From: Kryptolebias marmoratus
Taxonomy: Eukaryota; Chordata; Actinopteri; Cyprinodontiformes; Rivulidae
DNA length: 64,000 nt
Direction: 5' to 3'
NCBI RefSeq assembly: GCF_001649575.2
Contig: NC_051443.1
Location: forward strand, 16,061,203 to 16,125,202
Shown: one piece after another, positions 1 to 41,500 of the stretch
Numbering within the stretch: the stretch's first letter is position 1
Layout of the letters: each line of letters begins with the position of its first letter
The notes under the pieces: model-generated
Told to the model about the DNA's origin: nothing
Seen by the model: only the letters and a program-made list of their open reading frames with translations
The model's database searches: none
Program-made: the position numbers and the translations under genes

Positions 1-64
1 TAGTTTCTTCATCAAGCAGACGTAGTTATAAGATTCCTGATGATAAAATGTATTTTTTCCTCAG

Positions 65-2491
65 GAGCATCTCTGAAATACAGCCTGCTGTACCTGTCGG
101 GGCTCACGCTACCGTATGTCCACTTCATGTTCCTGATCTGGGTGGTGTTTGAGATTTTCACCCCCATCATGGGCCGCAGTGGGACAGAAATCCCCCCCGA
201 AGTGGTGATGGCCTCTCTGGTCACCCTGGCAACCATCTTCCTCTCCTCCTTTCTGGTAAATTTTCACCCAAAATTTAGCTCTGTACCTCATTATTTTTCT
301 TACTTATCGCTTAAATTTGTTCTACTCCTAATATTTATTTCAGTTTTAATGTTTTATTTTATTTTTTATCCATCTCAGCTGCATTTCATCTACTTGGTGA
401 GGAGCACGAAGTGGATCCTGGCTGGCCTGGGTTCGGTTTTCGTGGTCATGTTCCTGCTGGTGTCCGGCGGCCTCTTCTTTCCATATTCAGGGAATCCACA
501 GAGCCCCCGGCCAAAGAGAGTTTTCCTGCAGGTCCAAAGTCACAACACACACACACAGATTTATTAACTACACTTTTTGTTTTTTTTTAGTGCGCTGAAG
601 AGCTAAATATTTATTCACGTTTCCTGTATGGCTCATTGTGTAAAATAGGTAAAAAGTGTCTCTGACTGAGCAACCAGACACAAAGAACAGGAGACAAATG
701 GTTTTATCTGAATACAACAAGCATATTAAAAGTGAAACTGTCTGCTAACGTGTCCGCAGCATACGACTCGGACCTTCCACAATCTTCAGGGCCAGGTGGA
801 GAGCCGGGACTCTGGTCTGTGGATAAACAGCTTTGACTTCACGAGCGTACAGCACATCACGCCACACGTCCCCGAGATCAACGACAGCATCCGGACGCGC
901 TGCAGGGAGGACCGACCCTTCTGTGGTTACCCCTGGTTCCTGCCCGTGAAGTTCCTCAGCAGGTCAGGGCTGCGGACGTGCAGCACGCGGTTCGTGTTTT
1001 TTTTTTTTTTTTTTTTTTCGGCTCTAAATTTGACTCTCTGTGTGTGTTTGTAGGAAGAACTGGTACCTCCCTGCTTCAGGAGTGTCTCCGAGCTCTCCTG
1101 TGGAGTTCAGCCTCGTGTCCAAAGAGGCGACGAGATGGGGGACCGTCAAAATGACCTTCAGGGTGAAAGGTAACACGGACCCTGAAGGATCAAATATATT
1201 CTGTTTATGTGCATCAAAGGGAAAGCTGTCCCCTCTGTCTTGTGCAGGACCGAGCCACATGTCTCTGTATCTGATGCCTCACCGAGGGGCCAGCCTGTCC
1301 ACTTGGTCCTTCGGCGACGGGACGCCTCAGCTTGACTTGAACGGGGAATATTTTATCTTCTATTCCCACGGCTACAACGACCACACGTGGACCTTCTGGT
1401 TTGAAATCCAGGTAATGTCTAAAGAGACGTTCTGAACTGTTTGATCTCATTAACATTTCATGTTTGGGCTGTTTTTTTTTTTTTTTTTTAATTTCTGTAA
1501 ATTATTCAGCCTTCTTTTTTCTCAAAGGCTGAGAGAAGGTAATGTTGTGGAAAAATGGCCTTAAGTGTGGGGTGTAAAGAAAATATTTATATAACTTTGT
1601 ACATTTTCATTTTAATTCAGTTTCTCTCATTAGTCCCGTTAAACGAGCTGCAAATTCACAGCGTCACAGTTTTCTTTTAGGAACCTGTTCGTAAATGTTA
1701 GTGAACACCCTTCAAACCTACCTGACAGTGTCAGTCTGTAATCAGTTGGATGACTCGCTGTGGCAAACCCTGAAAAGGGAACAACCGAACAGCTGGATTG
1801 GACACCACTGTGTGCGCCTTTATTTCTCTAATATTGCAAGTCAGGCTTATCAAGAGACGGCTTTATAAAAATACAACTCAAATGGCTCCAAACTGTGTTA
1901 ATGTCAACACAATAATAGAGTTTAACTGTCTGAACAAATTGGGCATTTTTACGGAAACCTCAGCAGACCCGCTGACGTCCTGGTTGTTGCTCACCCACAG
2001 GCCTCTGAGTGTTTCTGAATACAGCGTGGGCAATCGATGTCCGATCACAAAACATTTTGGGGGAACAGACTTGACCTCTGAACATGAACATAGCAACATA
2101 AATACAGAAGCTTTGTATCATTCAGCTCAAGCAACTTTCAGCAGAAGACTGTTTTTTTATGTTACTCAGAGCCTCAGTCTTTATGGGACCTTCTTGTCCT
2201 CAGTAACATGTGTTGGTGTCGCACATTTGAAGGCCTGGTTTTCTGCTCTATACCCAGGCAGGTTCCAGTTCTTTAATGTTTTAACTGTTCGTCGTTTCAC
2301 TCTCCATCTGTTAGCCTCCCGCAGAACCGGCCCCATCCGGCCCCGAAGGGATGATCTCAGTTGCTATATCTACCCACTATTTCTTCGGCAAAGACAGCCG
2401 GACTGCTCAGCTGGAGGAAATCCTCCGCCGCTTCCCCACGTGGGCGTTTCCCTCCTCCTGGGTCAGTACCTATGACATGTACCGGTACTGA
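65..2491 (+). CDS. ermp1: ERMP1, endoplasmic reticulum metallopeptidase 1 (C-terminal half, six exons; 5' part off window)
   Basis: Exons read at 65-255, 379-531, 760-962, 1054-1169, 1248-1411 and 2315-2491. All have AG/GT borders and compatible phases, giving about 333 residues ending in a TGA stop at 2489-2491. The protein matches the C-terminal half of ERMP1/FXNA: membrane segments with the landmarks YSLLYLSGL, IWVVFEIFTPIMGRSG, LHFIYLVRSTKW and LLVSGGLFFPYS, then RPKRVFLQ and a soluble, probably lumenal, domain with HTTRTFHN, RDSGLWINSFD, PFCGYPW, KNWYLPA and FYSHGYNDHTWTFW. ERMP1 is an M28-family zinc peptidase of the ER membrane, known in rodents for ovarian follicle organisation. The zinc-binding catalytic domain would lie upstream of this window, so activity cannot be judged here. 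The first exon begins with two bases of a split codon, so the true start is to the left. The last intron (1412-2314) ends at a TTAG acceptor. The gene converges on RIC1, as in human. Confidence 0.95.
997..1018 (+). repeat. 22-base T tract in an ERMP1 intron
   Basis: An uninterrupted run of T sits 30-55 bases upstream of the acceptor at 1052-1053, in the intron between exons 760-962 and 1054-1169. It can serve as part of the polypyrimidine tract and is likely length-polymorphic. Confidence 0.8.
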
Positions 2492-3304
2492 GGACGCCGC
2501 AGAGGAGAGCCCGAGGGCAGCCGCCGCAGGAACCCCACACTAACACTGGCGCTCCGTCTCCCCGCCGGCCTCAGAGACCTCCACCACTGTGTCAGGAGCA
2601 GCTACCTGAGCAGGAGCGGCGCTCAGGCCACCACAAGCCTCGTGCTCACTACTGACTTAGTGAAACAAAGGAGTTTAAGGTTTTATCTTTTGATACTCAT
2701 ATGTGCCTTTACTTTCCACTCTCCATTTCACTCACTTCCTCCCTCTTTCCTCCTCTCCTCTGCTGGCACTCCTCTCGAACAATTAACCCGTTTTTGTTTT
2801 TGTTAAACCAGCAAACTGTTCGGGACGTCATCAGACTTCTTGTGCCTCTGGCCTCCTCTGCAGCGATAACACCGCCCCCAGCTGCACCTGTAGGCGTAGT
2901 AACAAACTGACCCTCGTTCTAACTCGAAGCGAACACCTTTTTGATGCACTTGCACCGTTAGGAAATGGGTTTCGCGTCAGCTAACGAGATAACCGCGAAG
3001 CAAGGTGTGTTTGAAATAAGGAATGTTAACATCTGCCCAAACTGTGGTGCGCAGACGCAGATAATCAGGCTTGTTAAACAAAAACAGCTAGCTGAATTTT
3101 TTTAAAAATTCACTCTTTTATTTAAATTTTAGGAAAAAAATGACATTCCTGTCATTTAAATTTCTTCCCTGAATGGAACGTCCTCGACACAGACTGAAGC
3201 TGTTTATTTCCCACTGAAGTGACTCTTATTACATTTGATCTTACTGTAATCTGAATCGTTTTTAAAAAACTTGACTACAACAACACCAGTGGCTTAATTT
3301 TTGC

Positions 3305-3348
<44 letters not shown>

Positions 3349-4240
3349 CAACTTAATTTTGTTGATGAAAAGTGAATCTTTTAGGTGAACAAATATCAAG
3401 TATTGTAGCCATCTTAAAATGATTTAGTAGGTACTTTTTATAGTTAAAATCTGAGAGACAGCAGGAAAAAAAACTTATGAAACGTTTAAAAAGTTTAGAT
3501 TTTATTTTAGTTATTATAAAACACCACAAATGTACATTATCTTGTTTATTTTACTATGATTTGTTTAATTTGTGGAAAACTCATTCATCAAATTGTTTAA
3601 TGCCAAATTCAAATATGTAAAAACACGTTTTAAACACCTCTAACTCAGAAGAATTGGGTTCATTTTAACAGGTTGACTATTAGAGTAAAGATGGAAAATC
3701 CACTTCTTACATTTTAGCTTTTTTTACTGCAAATATAAACCTCTTGTACGTTCTTATACGTTTAAACTTTTACATTAGTGATGCACCAGATTGCATTTTT
3801 GTAATGGATTGTTTCTTTTTTTATTTTTAAATTAGGCTTAAAGGCCTAATGAATGAACTATAGGTGTTCTTTTAAAGTGCACAAATACCCACAAAACTCA
3901 GAAAAATACCAGATATTTTCAGTGTTTGAAATTGTGTGGGCTTTTATTTTGAAAGACAGAAATAGCTTTTGTTTTTGCGCCTGTAAATCTACGTTCCGTA
4001 TGTAAAACACTCCCGAATGAACACGTTAATATATATTAAAAAAAAACGGTTAAACTTGATAAATAATTTCCTTTACGTTCCAAATTCTCTGCAGGTTTCT
4101 CTGCCGTAAAGATTCACCTTTCATCAGAACATGGTTTGGTTGCTGGGTTTGCTCAGCTTTCCGTTGTTGTTGTTTTTTTTGTCACCTATTAAAATCGTTT
4201 TTTTAGGATTACTAATAAAATAAGTTGCTCACATTAACGG
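2492..4240 (+). other. Probable ERMP1 3'UTR, ending near an AATAAA at 4214-4219
   Basis: No coding exon is recognisable downstream of the ERMP1 stop. The stretch is increasingly AT-rich and carries a TA microsatellite. The first canonical AATAAA on the plus strand after the stop that I found is at 4214-4219. The UTR extent is inferred from this signal alone. A variant signal such as ATTAAA near 4188 could be used instead. Confidence 0.4.
3308..3353. repeat. (TA)n microsatellite
   Basis: About 23 uninterrupted TA units lie in the likely ERMP1 3'UTR or just beyond it. Confidence 0.9.
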
Positions 4241-6370
4241 TTATATGCAAATAGTTTGAAAAACCCAACCCCTCCAGTGTGTGTGAGAATATAAAACGAT
4301 GCTTGGTGCTGCTGAAAAAGAGCCTTTAGTGTAAATTTCTACTTTTTTTTTTTTGCAAATCTTTCTGCATTTCCTCTCATGTTATGTGGAATTCCTTTTT
4401 TATTTTTTTCATCTTGGTGAACAAAACACGTCCCGGTTGTTCTTTCTTGTTTTATTTCAGCACCACTACCTCCGCCGTGCTCAAACATTAGTGTTCAACA
4501 CCAAGACGACGCTTCTTCAAGCTCCTTGGCTGATTTTTACCGTTAGAGAGTTAATATTTATCGGACAGATTATTTTCCAAGCTACTTCGGCGTGTTGGAC
4601 TGCTTCCTACCTCTGTTTTCAGATTGATTTGAACACGTTCACGCGGTTGGAGCTTGCGTCGCAATCCACGGTCCTCGTTTGGCTTCAGCTGCGCACAAAA
4701 AATAACACAACCAAGCAAAGCGTGACACGAGAGGAGGCCTTAAAGCGCTGCTCGCAGGGGCTTACCGCTGCGGACGCAGACGTCTCGCTGATCTTAAAGT
4801 GCCGCTTTTAGTGTTGTAGTTTAGGTGTGTGCTGAAAGACACATCTGTCCTCCGTGTTGAAGCTTTTCTGCCGCTTCTGACCGCAGCAGGTGTTCCTCGG
4901 TGAGTGAACGCTGTTCTGGCCTCACACCGACTTAAACAAACCAAACTATCACGTTTAAATCTGCTGTTGAGACGACTGGAAGGTGAAGTGATGTTTTGTT
5001 ATCGCGTCCTTGGTTCAGGCGGTTTACACGTCGGATGGGAACCGGGTCAAACATCTGTGTGCTGGTTTGTATATTCCGTTTTAGCGCCCCGGTAGCAGAT
5101 GTTAGCGGCGTGTCAGACTGTAGATTTGACTTTGGAGCGACATAACGGGTCACGAGTTCCGACTCCAACAAGTTTTCTCCTCTCGGTCAGAGCGGCAGAA
5201 GTGCCTCGATTCTGTTCTTTGGTTTGACGTTTTCAGAGCGCCTGATTTTAAAAGGTGACGCCGGCTGGACTCATTTTTAAACTAATCACACTGACAGTGC
5301 ATACAGTTGGGAGTCAGAAGGTTTTTCTTTCATCTATTCATCGTGAGCATGAATGTCATGACAGTTTGTTTCTTTTAATGATCGATTTGAACCGTTTTTA
5401 TTCCAGGGTTGAAATGATTGGAAGGCCCACTTGAGTCCAGATTTCAAACCTGTTGATTTGAGGTGAAATGAAAGAATTCGGAGGTAGTCCTTGTGTATGT
5501 ACAATGTCTACAATGATGCTACCACTGCCGTGCTCGACAGCTGGCTCACTGTTGTTAGATTTGAACTCTACAGCTCAGTCTTAAAGCTGCACGTCGTACA
5601 ATCATAAGAACGGTTCGAAGATGATCATTAAAAGTCAATTACTGACATTCACGCCCGTCACCGCAGCCGTTTAAGCATTTCAGTTCGTATGCAGTCTGTT
5701 TAAAAAAAAAAAAAAAAAGAAATACTGTGAGGGGATAGTTTTCTATGAGTGGGTTCATTAACTTGTTCACTGCGTTGAACAGCTGAGCGCTCTGAGATGT
5801 TGCAGGGTCGATGTCTGCGGCCGAAAGGAAACGTGGGCTAACTGGAGGCGCCGCCGCGAACCTGGGTCTACGTCACACGTTGTTTGCGCTTGCACGGTTT
5901 AAACTAAAGCTGCCGGAGAGCTCCGTGTAAAGCTGACAACAGAAATAATGTATTAATACAAAACTGACCGAGCACTGAACTGTGTGGTTTTCTGCGTTCA
6001 GCACAAACTCACCTGGATGTAGCTTTTTTTTTTTTCCCTCTTCATAACATTTAACAGTTCAACAATAACAGGATTTAGTGTTCATGTCGAGTTAGGACAG
6101 TTTTATTTTTTTTTTCTGGGACACACTGTGATGTCCTCATGTTGAAAAATGTCCTCCTACTGTTTATATGTTACCTAAACCATCTCTCATTTGTTTCTGG
6201 AAATTAAATTAAGATGACCATTTTCTCAACTTTTGTCATCATTAAGACCCAGTTTGGTTTAACGGGAGGGATCTGGATAACAGGGTGGTTTTTACTTTAT
6301 GCAAAATGTTTCTTATTAACAGTTGTTGTATTTCAGTTGTCATATTTATCGCCTGCTGACTGTGTTTTTG
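4241..6370. other. Intergenic sequence between convergent ERMP1 and RIC1, nothing recognised
   Basis: No ORF here resembles a protein family I know, and no exon chain or RNA gene could be supported. The reading frame at 4353-4811 on the plus strand has composition typical of chance ORFs. A short A run lies at about 5702-5717. The block around 4500-5200 is a little richer in GC than its surroundings, without an identifiable cause. Confidence 0.5.
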
Positions 6371-6640
6371 CCCGTGTGTGTCTGTCTGTCTCAATATTTC
6401 ATGAACGACTGATTAACTTTAGAGTGGAATCAACTCGAGATGACCATCATAGCTAATCGGCTGTAACCCAGTCAGTTTCACAGATATTGGAGGGAAAAGC
6501 TGATGTGGTAGTAGCTGAGAGTCATCCACAAGGTTCGATCAAAATATCTACAAAGTTCTTCCTCGTATGATCTTTAGTTCAAATCTCTGGCATGAAAGGC
6601 AGCAGCTGATGTGCACTCTTTCAAGAAGAAGCTAGGCTTT
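6370..6640 (+). repeat. Dispersed repeat, family A, copy 1
   Basis: Begins with a block near TTTCATGAAC, then AATCAACTCGAGATG, then a TTTCACAGATATTGG block, then GTGGTAGTAGCTGAGAGTCA. The same blocks recur in the same order, on the opposite strand, at 29660-29935. Part of the 3' side recurs at 28160-28265. Internal sharing identifies a repeat family, but I cannot name its class. No coding capacity is visible. Confidence 0.6.
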
Positions 6641-6649
6641 TAATTTTAA

Positions 6650-8588
6650 AAATAATTTATTGGGTTTTTTTTTTATGTACAGGAGGGGGAAAAAAAATAA
6701 AGTAGAAAATGGAACACGAGTAGAAAAGGTAAATGTACAAGAGAGCATCTTTACACTGCATTCAGGATGTCTGCCGCCTCAGAGACACAGCCAATACTTT
6801 TAAACTGTACACAAAAGGGAGGAGGGGGGGCGTCCATAACGAGACTAACCTGATCCACCCAACGACCCCCCCCTCGGCCCCTCGGCCTGCAGAGAAGAAG
6901 ACCGTAGAAGATCCGTTTCCGTAGCAACTTGTCCGGTGTGCTGTCAGCATCCGTTCGGAGCGTCAGGGAGGAACGTTTTTTTGTTCGACTCTAACAGAAA
7001 AGGCCTCTGGACGTTAAGAGTCTTTGGTTTACCGTTTTTCAAGTCAGGTAAAGCTCACAGGGGCCGAGCAGCGTAGTGTGGCTGTAGGCCTTGTTCAGAG
7101 CGGAGGACAGAACCCTCCGTACAATAAGGGCGCTTCAGATCACACGCCAATGATGAAACGAATCGTTTTAAGAGCCTACCAAACAAAACCTACACACGTT
7201 TTGGTCTACGACGACAAGAAACCGAAGCGAAGTGGTGAACGTAAAAACATAAAGCTCGAGTAACATTTTTTTCAATGCATTGCACAAAGTAATACTGACA
7301 TCTGACAAACCTTCAGTGATTGTACGCAACACTCCGATGACTTGGAGCGCAAAAAAAAAAGGTCATCAGTCGTGAAAATAAAAACAAAACCGCCACTCTT
7401 CAATCTGCTACGATGCCAATAAATAACAATAATGAGGACTAATACAATAAAAAAATCAGCTCACAGTGACCAAAGACACCAGTCGTGTTAATACGTCAGG
7501 AATACAACGTGGCAAATCCACTCAGGAAAGCAGTACGAGATACGATGGAGTGGATAAATTATAATTCCTTATCAGGTGACGGGATTTTAAAAGAACGCCT
7601 CGCTCTTAACACTGCTGCGGGGTCGGACAGGGAGAGTGGCTTTAGCAACACGCGAATGATGGAGTCACAATCGAACTGTATCGTTAAAAAGCTGGATAAA
7701 GTGTCATATGATTTGGTTTCCGTAGCATTTTAGGCCTCCGATCTGCTCAGGAGAGGGTCAATGCTGAATACTGGAGCAAACAGCCGGTTCCGTCTGACGC
7801 ACTTCCCTCCAGTGAGGTCGGGCCGCTGGGAGCGTGAAAGAGAGGACGAACAGTACTGATCAGTGGTACGGAGCTGCGCTAACAGCAGATTAGTATCAGA
7901 CGTCCTACGACTTTTCAAGAGTTGCACAGATTTCATACCATGAGTGTTTTTTTTTTGTTTGTTTGTTTAGTTTTTTCACAGGGAAAATTCAAGAGTTGGT
8001 AGAAAAATAATTAATTTGTCCCTTTACATTATTGAAAAAAAAAAGAAAAAAGGTATCAAAATATAACAAAATCATGAGGTATGAAAGTATGAAACGCCTC
8101 TTGCGCACATTCATCGCAGGCTCAGACGCACTTCCTGTGATTGGTTCACGGCCAAAGCTTTTGTTCTAAAAGGCGCTAATAGCATCATGATCAGACAGAC
8201 TCTCTCACTCTTTCACCCGATGAAACACAGGGACTTTCTGGCTTGGAATTAAAAATGTAAAAGAAAAAAAAGGACAAGCCCGGTGCTTTAATGTGCCGCG
8301 CTGCAGCTTCCAAACACCTCAAGGAGTAAAAACTGACCCTTTTTTTTTTCTCTCTTCCTAACAGCACATTTTGGTGAAATGTTAGACTGAAACCCAGTCG
8401 TACGCGCAGGAGCTCGACTTGTCAATAAGGGCAACTCTGAAGGTTGGATAATACTGACTGAAGTGAGAACCTGCAAGGAGAACAACTTTCAGTGCCTACA
8501 CGCGAACGCACAAAGTCTATTTTCAGTCAGCTGCGGCCCGTGGCGGTCCAAAGGTCCCAGGTTGAAGTCCAGGAAAGGGCTCTGGTGT
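6650..8588 (-). other. Probable RIC1 3'UTR
   Basis: Lies directly downstream of the RIC1 stop codon, with no recognisable coding exon on either strand. It ends near the candidate AATAAA at 6656-6661. Several plus-strand reading frames of 60-80 codons occur, but none resembles a known protein. Confidence 0.4.
6656..6661 (-). terminator. Candidate RIC1 polyadenylation signal (AATAAA on the minus strand)
   Basis: TTTATT on the plus strand reads AATAAA on the minus strand, about 1.93 kb downstream of the RIC1 stop. It is followed in transcript direction by a T-rich stretch. It is the first canonical signal I found downstream of the RIC1 stop, so it is the preferred but unproven cleavage site. 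Confidence 0.4.
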
Positions 8589-36688
<28,100 letters not shown>

Positions 36689-38520
36689 GACGGCGAACTC
36701 CCTTCTCCTCCTCGACACTCCAAACAGTGCCCGAGCCTCCTCGAGTAGTTTTGCGCTTTTAATCCAGGTGACTCATGAGCGGTTCTTTCTGCTGGGAAAA
36801 CAACAACTGGGACATGAGCCCGGGTTTGGGCACAGCTCAGGTTATCAACCCGCAGATGCCGTAAAGAGAGACTGGAGCAGCTCGACGACGCTACGCGGCT
36901 AGCCGTGGGCTAGCATCGGTTTTACAACTTAAGCTAATGAGCGGTTCGAGGGAGCACAGAGAGTCACCGAAAACAAACTAACAAAATAAAAAAAGCAACC
37001 GAGATCCGAAGCGTGACCACAAAACAGCGAGCGGCGACTGACAAAGGAGGTCGGTTAGCTCTCGCTCCCGGTGCCGTGTCAGTTTTTTCGGTGTTTCTTA
37101 ACGGCTACGCGTTCAGTATTCACTCCTCTGAACCTCACCGAAGCCATTTTTACAAGTCTATCAGACTTAACGCTGATTGGCCAGAACGGACGTGTTGACA
37201 TCTGACGTCACCGCTCTGTTATGTGAAACGTTGCGACGAAGGCAACGTGGCTCGATGCTGCCCCCTAGTGGTTAGAGGAAATCAGTCCACAAACCTTTCT
37301 TCTATTCGTATTAACTTTAAAATACTGTACAATGTTTGTGTAAGCAGAACTAACAAATGACACATTTGTTTTAGATGTATGGTTAAAAAATGAAATAAAG
37401 ACAAACAGAAAGAGGCTTTTATGTTGAACCTTAGTCTGGGGTCAAAGTACTTGTTAAAACTGCTTGACTAATAAACATTCTTTTAATCCACTGTGGCAAA
37501 ACTACATTTTTATTAAGTTAAGTCTGGGTTGAGATGGTCAGAACATTAGCCAGAGCCAGAGTCCAGCTGTGAAAGTCCTCACATAATTGAGAAAAAGCGA
37601 TACAACCAAGAACAGATGTATTGTTTCTGTTTCAGAATCAAAGAACGTACAGCCAAAAGGGGGCAATGTTAAACTACAGTCAGAGAAAATCTTTTAATTA
37701 TTTGTTTAATCCACATCAGTTTTTTACAGTCCACAATAGAGAAATCTTGTTAATAGTGAATTCTCCACTTCACTATCTCTGCTGCCTCATGCATGCTGAT
37801 AGGACTGAATCAAAGTAAAGGTTTGGTGCAGTCCACTGGCTTTCTTGGCAAGAAAACATTTTACAAACTAGCATTTTATAATGACAAATTCACTGGAATG
37901 TATCAGACAGGAATTAAATGGCTTTGTTTGGGTTGCAGGCAGCTAGATCTAAATCTGAATTTGACATTACTGGATCAAAATATAAATGATGAGTTGAATT
38001 GCACTCATATTAACTGGACTGAGCTTGACTGCGAGTTCAGTCCAATGGATTTGCTGGATTTGCTTTAGACACGTTTTCCTTTTTCGTATTGCTTCTTGTT
38101 ATGAAATGGTGAAATGGTAAAAATAAATAAAGTGAACTAAAGTGATTTTATTTTAACTGAGTTCAATTTGAACAGAAAGTAAAAAAAGAAAGTAAATAAA
38201 TTATTTAAAATGAGTGATAAATAAAACACTTGATCGTGTCATGTCCCCTCCGGACCTCAAGGGGGCGGCAGCACATCGCTCACTTCGATAAACGCCATTA
38301 AGGAAGTAGAAGAAGAAGAAGGTGTGTTGCCTAGCATGGTCCGTTACTGCTACATTTATTTTACACTTCGTACGTCTTGTTAAGGCGGGCGTTTTTAAAA
38401 CCGCTGTTTTAATTTCATGGATAGTAAACTTTCAGGATTATTATCGTCATCCTTCGGTATCTTGCGGTTTGAAAGTGAAGCTGCCGTAAACGGAAGACAA
38501 GAAGAAGAAACAGAAGCGGC
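36689..38520. other. Head-to-head intergenic interval between RIC1 and EXOSC2
   Basis: Holds the 5' leaders and promoters of two divergent genes. The RIC1-side motifs are at 37176-37210. The EXOSC2 side has a GC box-like GGGGGCGG near 38263 and ETS-like GGAAG sites near 38302 and 38492. The reading frames at 37621-38068 have no recognisable similarity and are probably chance. Confidence 0.5.
37176..37210 (-). promoter_or_regulatory. Candidate RIC1 promoter motifs: CCAAT box and full CRE
   Basis: ATTGG at 37176-37180 is CCAAT on the RIC1 strand. A perfect palindromic CRE, TGACGTCA, lies at 37203-37210, about 0.5 kb upstream of the RIC1 ATG. NF-Y and CREB/ATF sites at this spacing are common in TATA-less promoters. 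The assignment to RIC1 is inferred from position. Confidence 0.45.
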
Positions 38521-41500
38521 ATGGCTGTGGACATGAGATTACCCACTGTTAAGTCTCCGCCGGTTTCTGTCTTAGACAGAAAGGACTTGGTCGTGCCCGG
38601 GGATGTTATTACCTCAGACACTGGTTTCATGAGGTGAGTGCTGTGTTTACTGAGGAATCACCTGTACGAGACAAGAACATCAGGAGAGTTACTTATGAAA
38701 TAACTACTTTAAATGAGCAAAAACAAAAGCTAGGCATGTATAGTAATCTTGTTTGAAACTTTTATGCAGACGTATTAATAAATCTGTACAATGTTTTTAC
38801 ACAGAGGTCATGGGACGTATGTTGATGAAGACAAGCTGACAGCTTCAGTGGCTGGAAAGGTGCAGAGGGTGGACAAACTAATATGCGTCAGGCCACTTAA
38901 GACTAGGTGAATCATTTACCTGAGACTCCTAAAATGATTAAAAACTGGCCAACGTTCAGAATATGCTTGGTTTACAGCATGCACATGCAATGTTGTGTTG
39001 TTGCAGATTTAACGGGGAGGTTGGAGACGTTGTAGTTGGCAGAATCACAGAGGTGAGGGATCGTGTCTCCTCTTTTCTTTCAGCTGTTCCATTTTCAGCG
39101 AGTCATCCTCCTCCATCTAACTCTGTCTTCTGCTTCTTCTGTCCTCCCTCTATCCACCTCCATGTCCTCTCTAACTTCACCGTGTTTGCTCTGCATAAAT
39201 AACAAGTTGTTGTCATTTCAGCAGGAATGTTCACAACAATCATTATTTTGTGTAGGTGCAACAGAAACGATGGAAGGTTGAGACCAACTCCAGACTGGAC
39301 TCTGTCCTCTTGTTGTCCTCTGTCAATCTGCCTGGAGGAGAGCTGGTGAGATGATGGGAGTGAAAGCCATGTTTGTCAGAGGTTTTCATATTAAAGTGTT
39401 TGCTGAACTATTTGATTTGAACTTTTAGAGAAGGAGATCAGCAGAAGATGAGCTCACCATGAGAGAGTACCTTCATGAGGGCGACCTCATCAGTGTAAGA
39501 CAGATTTTTCTTAATAATCTCTAATTTGCTGCTTCATGTTTTTTTATTTATTTATTCCCAATTATAATGACTGGGGTGGATTTTTTCTGTGGATTTTAGG
39601 CAGAGGTGCAGTCGGTTTTCTCAGATGGAGCCCTTTCACTTCACACTCGTAGTTTAAAATATGGAAAAGTAAGTTACGGTACATAATGAAACTTAGTAAT
39701 GTGATAGAATGCAACTAATTTATGATATTTGACATCTTAGACACAATGCTGCTAATTTTACACCTTTATGTATTTAATTTTATGCTTCTAATTTGTAAAA
39801 TTGTATTTTATTTCTACAAAAATTGATTAAAATTTTATTATGTTTTTTTATGAACAATTTTCTTGTACCTAATCTGTTTCTGCTCTGTCTGACTATTAGT
39901 TGGGTCAAGGGGTGCTGGTCCAGCTTTCACCTTCTTTGATCAAGAGGCAGAAAACACATTTCCACAACCTACCATGTGGGGCATCCATCATTCTTGGCAA
40001 TAATGGCTTTGTGTGGTTGTATCCAACACCAGGACAACAGGAGGAGGAAGCTGGGGGCTTTTACACCAGTCTGGAGGTAGAATTTGAACCATGCAGAGAA
40101 GTGGTTCATAAACTATGTTAGTCTTATTTTCTTGAACATGTGCGAACTTTAGAATAAAGAAGATATTCTTGTGGAATAATACCAGTTTGTTTTATTAGAG
40201 AAAAATTAAAACCACAACAAAAGAGAAGTACTACATGCATCATGGGAAGTCCCTCAGCAGTTCAGCTGCTGGACTCAAAAGGCTTTTAGCCGAAATTTGA
40301 AAGTAGAGAGAGGCCGGACCTACACGACATTAAGGTTACAAAGAGCTGATGGGCTTCCTCCAATTCTACTTTTGTAAACGTTATTTTTTACAGTTTACAC
40401 TGTAAACTTTACAATTTATTTGAGCACATTACAGAAGGACAACCATCGGTTCTTCGTGGACTTTATGGTACAGGGTCACTTGTAGTTAAGCCATTAAAAA
40501 AAAAGTTTCTGCTTGAAATAAAACATCTGAATGATTCTTACAACAGAAAAGTTCTTTGATATGACAAACGAAGATTTGACTATTAGGTCTTAATTCCCTG
40601 CTCCACTTGCAAAGAAAATCTGCCATTAAACATCGCTTCTTTAACCCACTTTGTTTTTTAACCAAAGTCGGGTTTGAACCCAGCAGAGCGTCTCTGTAGC
40701 AGCATAAAAATCACACTGCATCGCTACCTACTCCTTACTCAGACTGGTTGAGTTTGAAGGATTTTTCCTGTAAGAATTGAGGAAACCTCCAACATGATGT
40801 TAACATAAGGCTGTTTTTCTTATCAAAAGTCATTTAAACAACAAATAGGTCTGAATGTACATTTAAATGGCTTTTCCTTTTTGAAAAATGATGTATGTGA
40901 AGCATCCTTGGGTCCCGTGACGGCACCATATAAACTAAAGTTACTATCATAGGTTTATGAGAAAAATCAAGGAGTTGAATACATTTTAAGATGAATTGGA
41001 TGCATAAAATATGATTTTTAAAAAAGTCAGAGAAATGTGATTTATGTTAACTGAAGTAATCCAGTAAGAAAAAGCAGATATACATAGAAGTATTGTATAT
41101 ATTTATCAATCCAGGTATGATTCTTTAATCTTCAGTTGTTTCTGCATGTTGATCTTAAATCACTCAAAGTGAAGCTGACTTCTGATGTTTCTGCAGAATC
41201 TGATTTAATCAAAAATGTGTGTGTGTTGAAAAATATATAGAGTCGTGACAGTGTTGTTCTATATTTAAGGTTGTATTGACCTAATTTTAAAGTCTGTTAA
41301 GGACTGGATGGTTTGTATGTCCTTATACTGTAAATGAAACTTAGAACTGAGAGGATTATTTATTTTAACCATGATTGAATGACATTTTCACTGCTTGCAC
41401 AGAAGCTGAAGTGAAGTCGTTTCCCTGTTTGTCTCTTGTCTCTGCCCTCTCAGCCTGTTAGCCTGTCAGATCGAGAGGTGATTTCACGGCTGAGAAACTG

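Noticed and set aside
1798..2475. 225-codon frame in the last ERMP1 intron and exon
   Set aside because: Only the segment from 2315 is exonic, and in a different frame from this one. The upstream part is intron without similarity.
37230..37246. RFX X-box-like GTTGC...GGCAAC near the RIC1 promoter
   Set aside because: The spacing between half-sites is longer than the accepted consensus and the centre does not fit.
37621..38068. Open frames upstream of EXOSC2 as a small gene
   Set aside because: No recognisable similarity, AT-rich codon content, no splice-linked partner exon.
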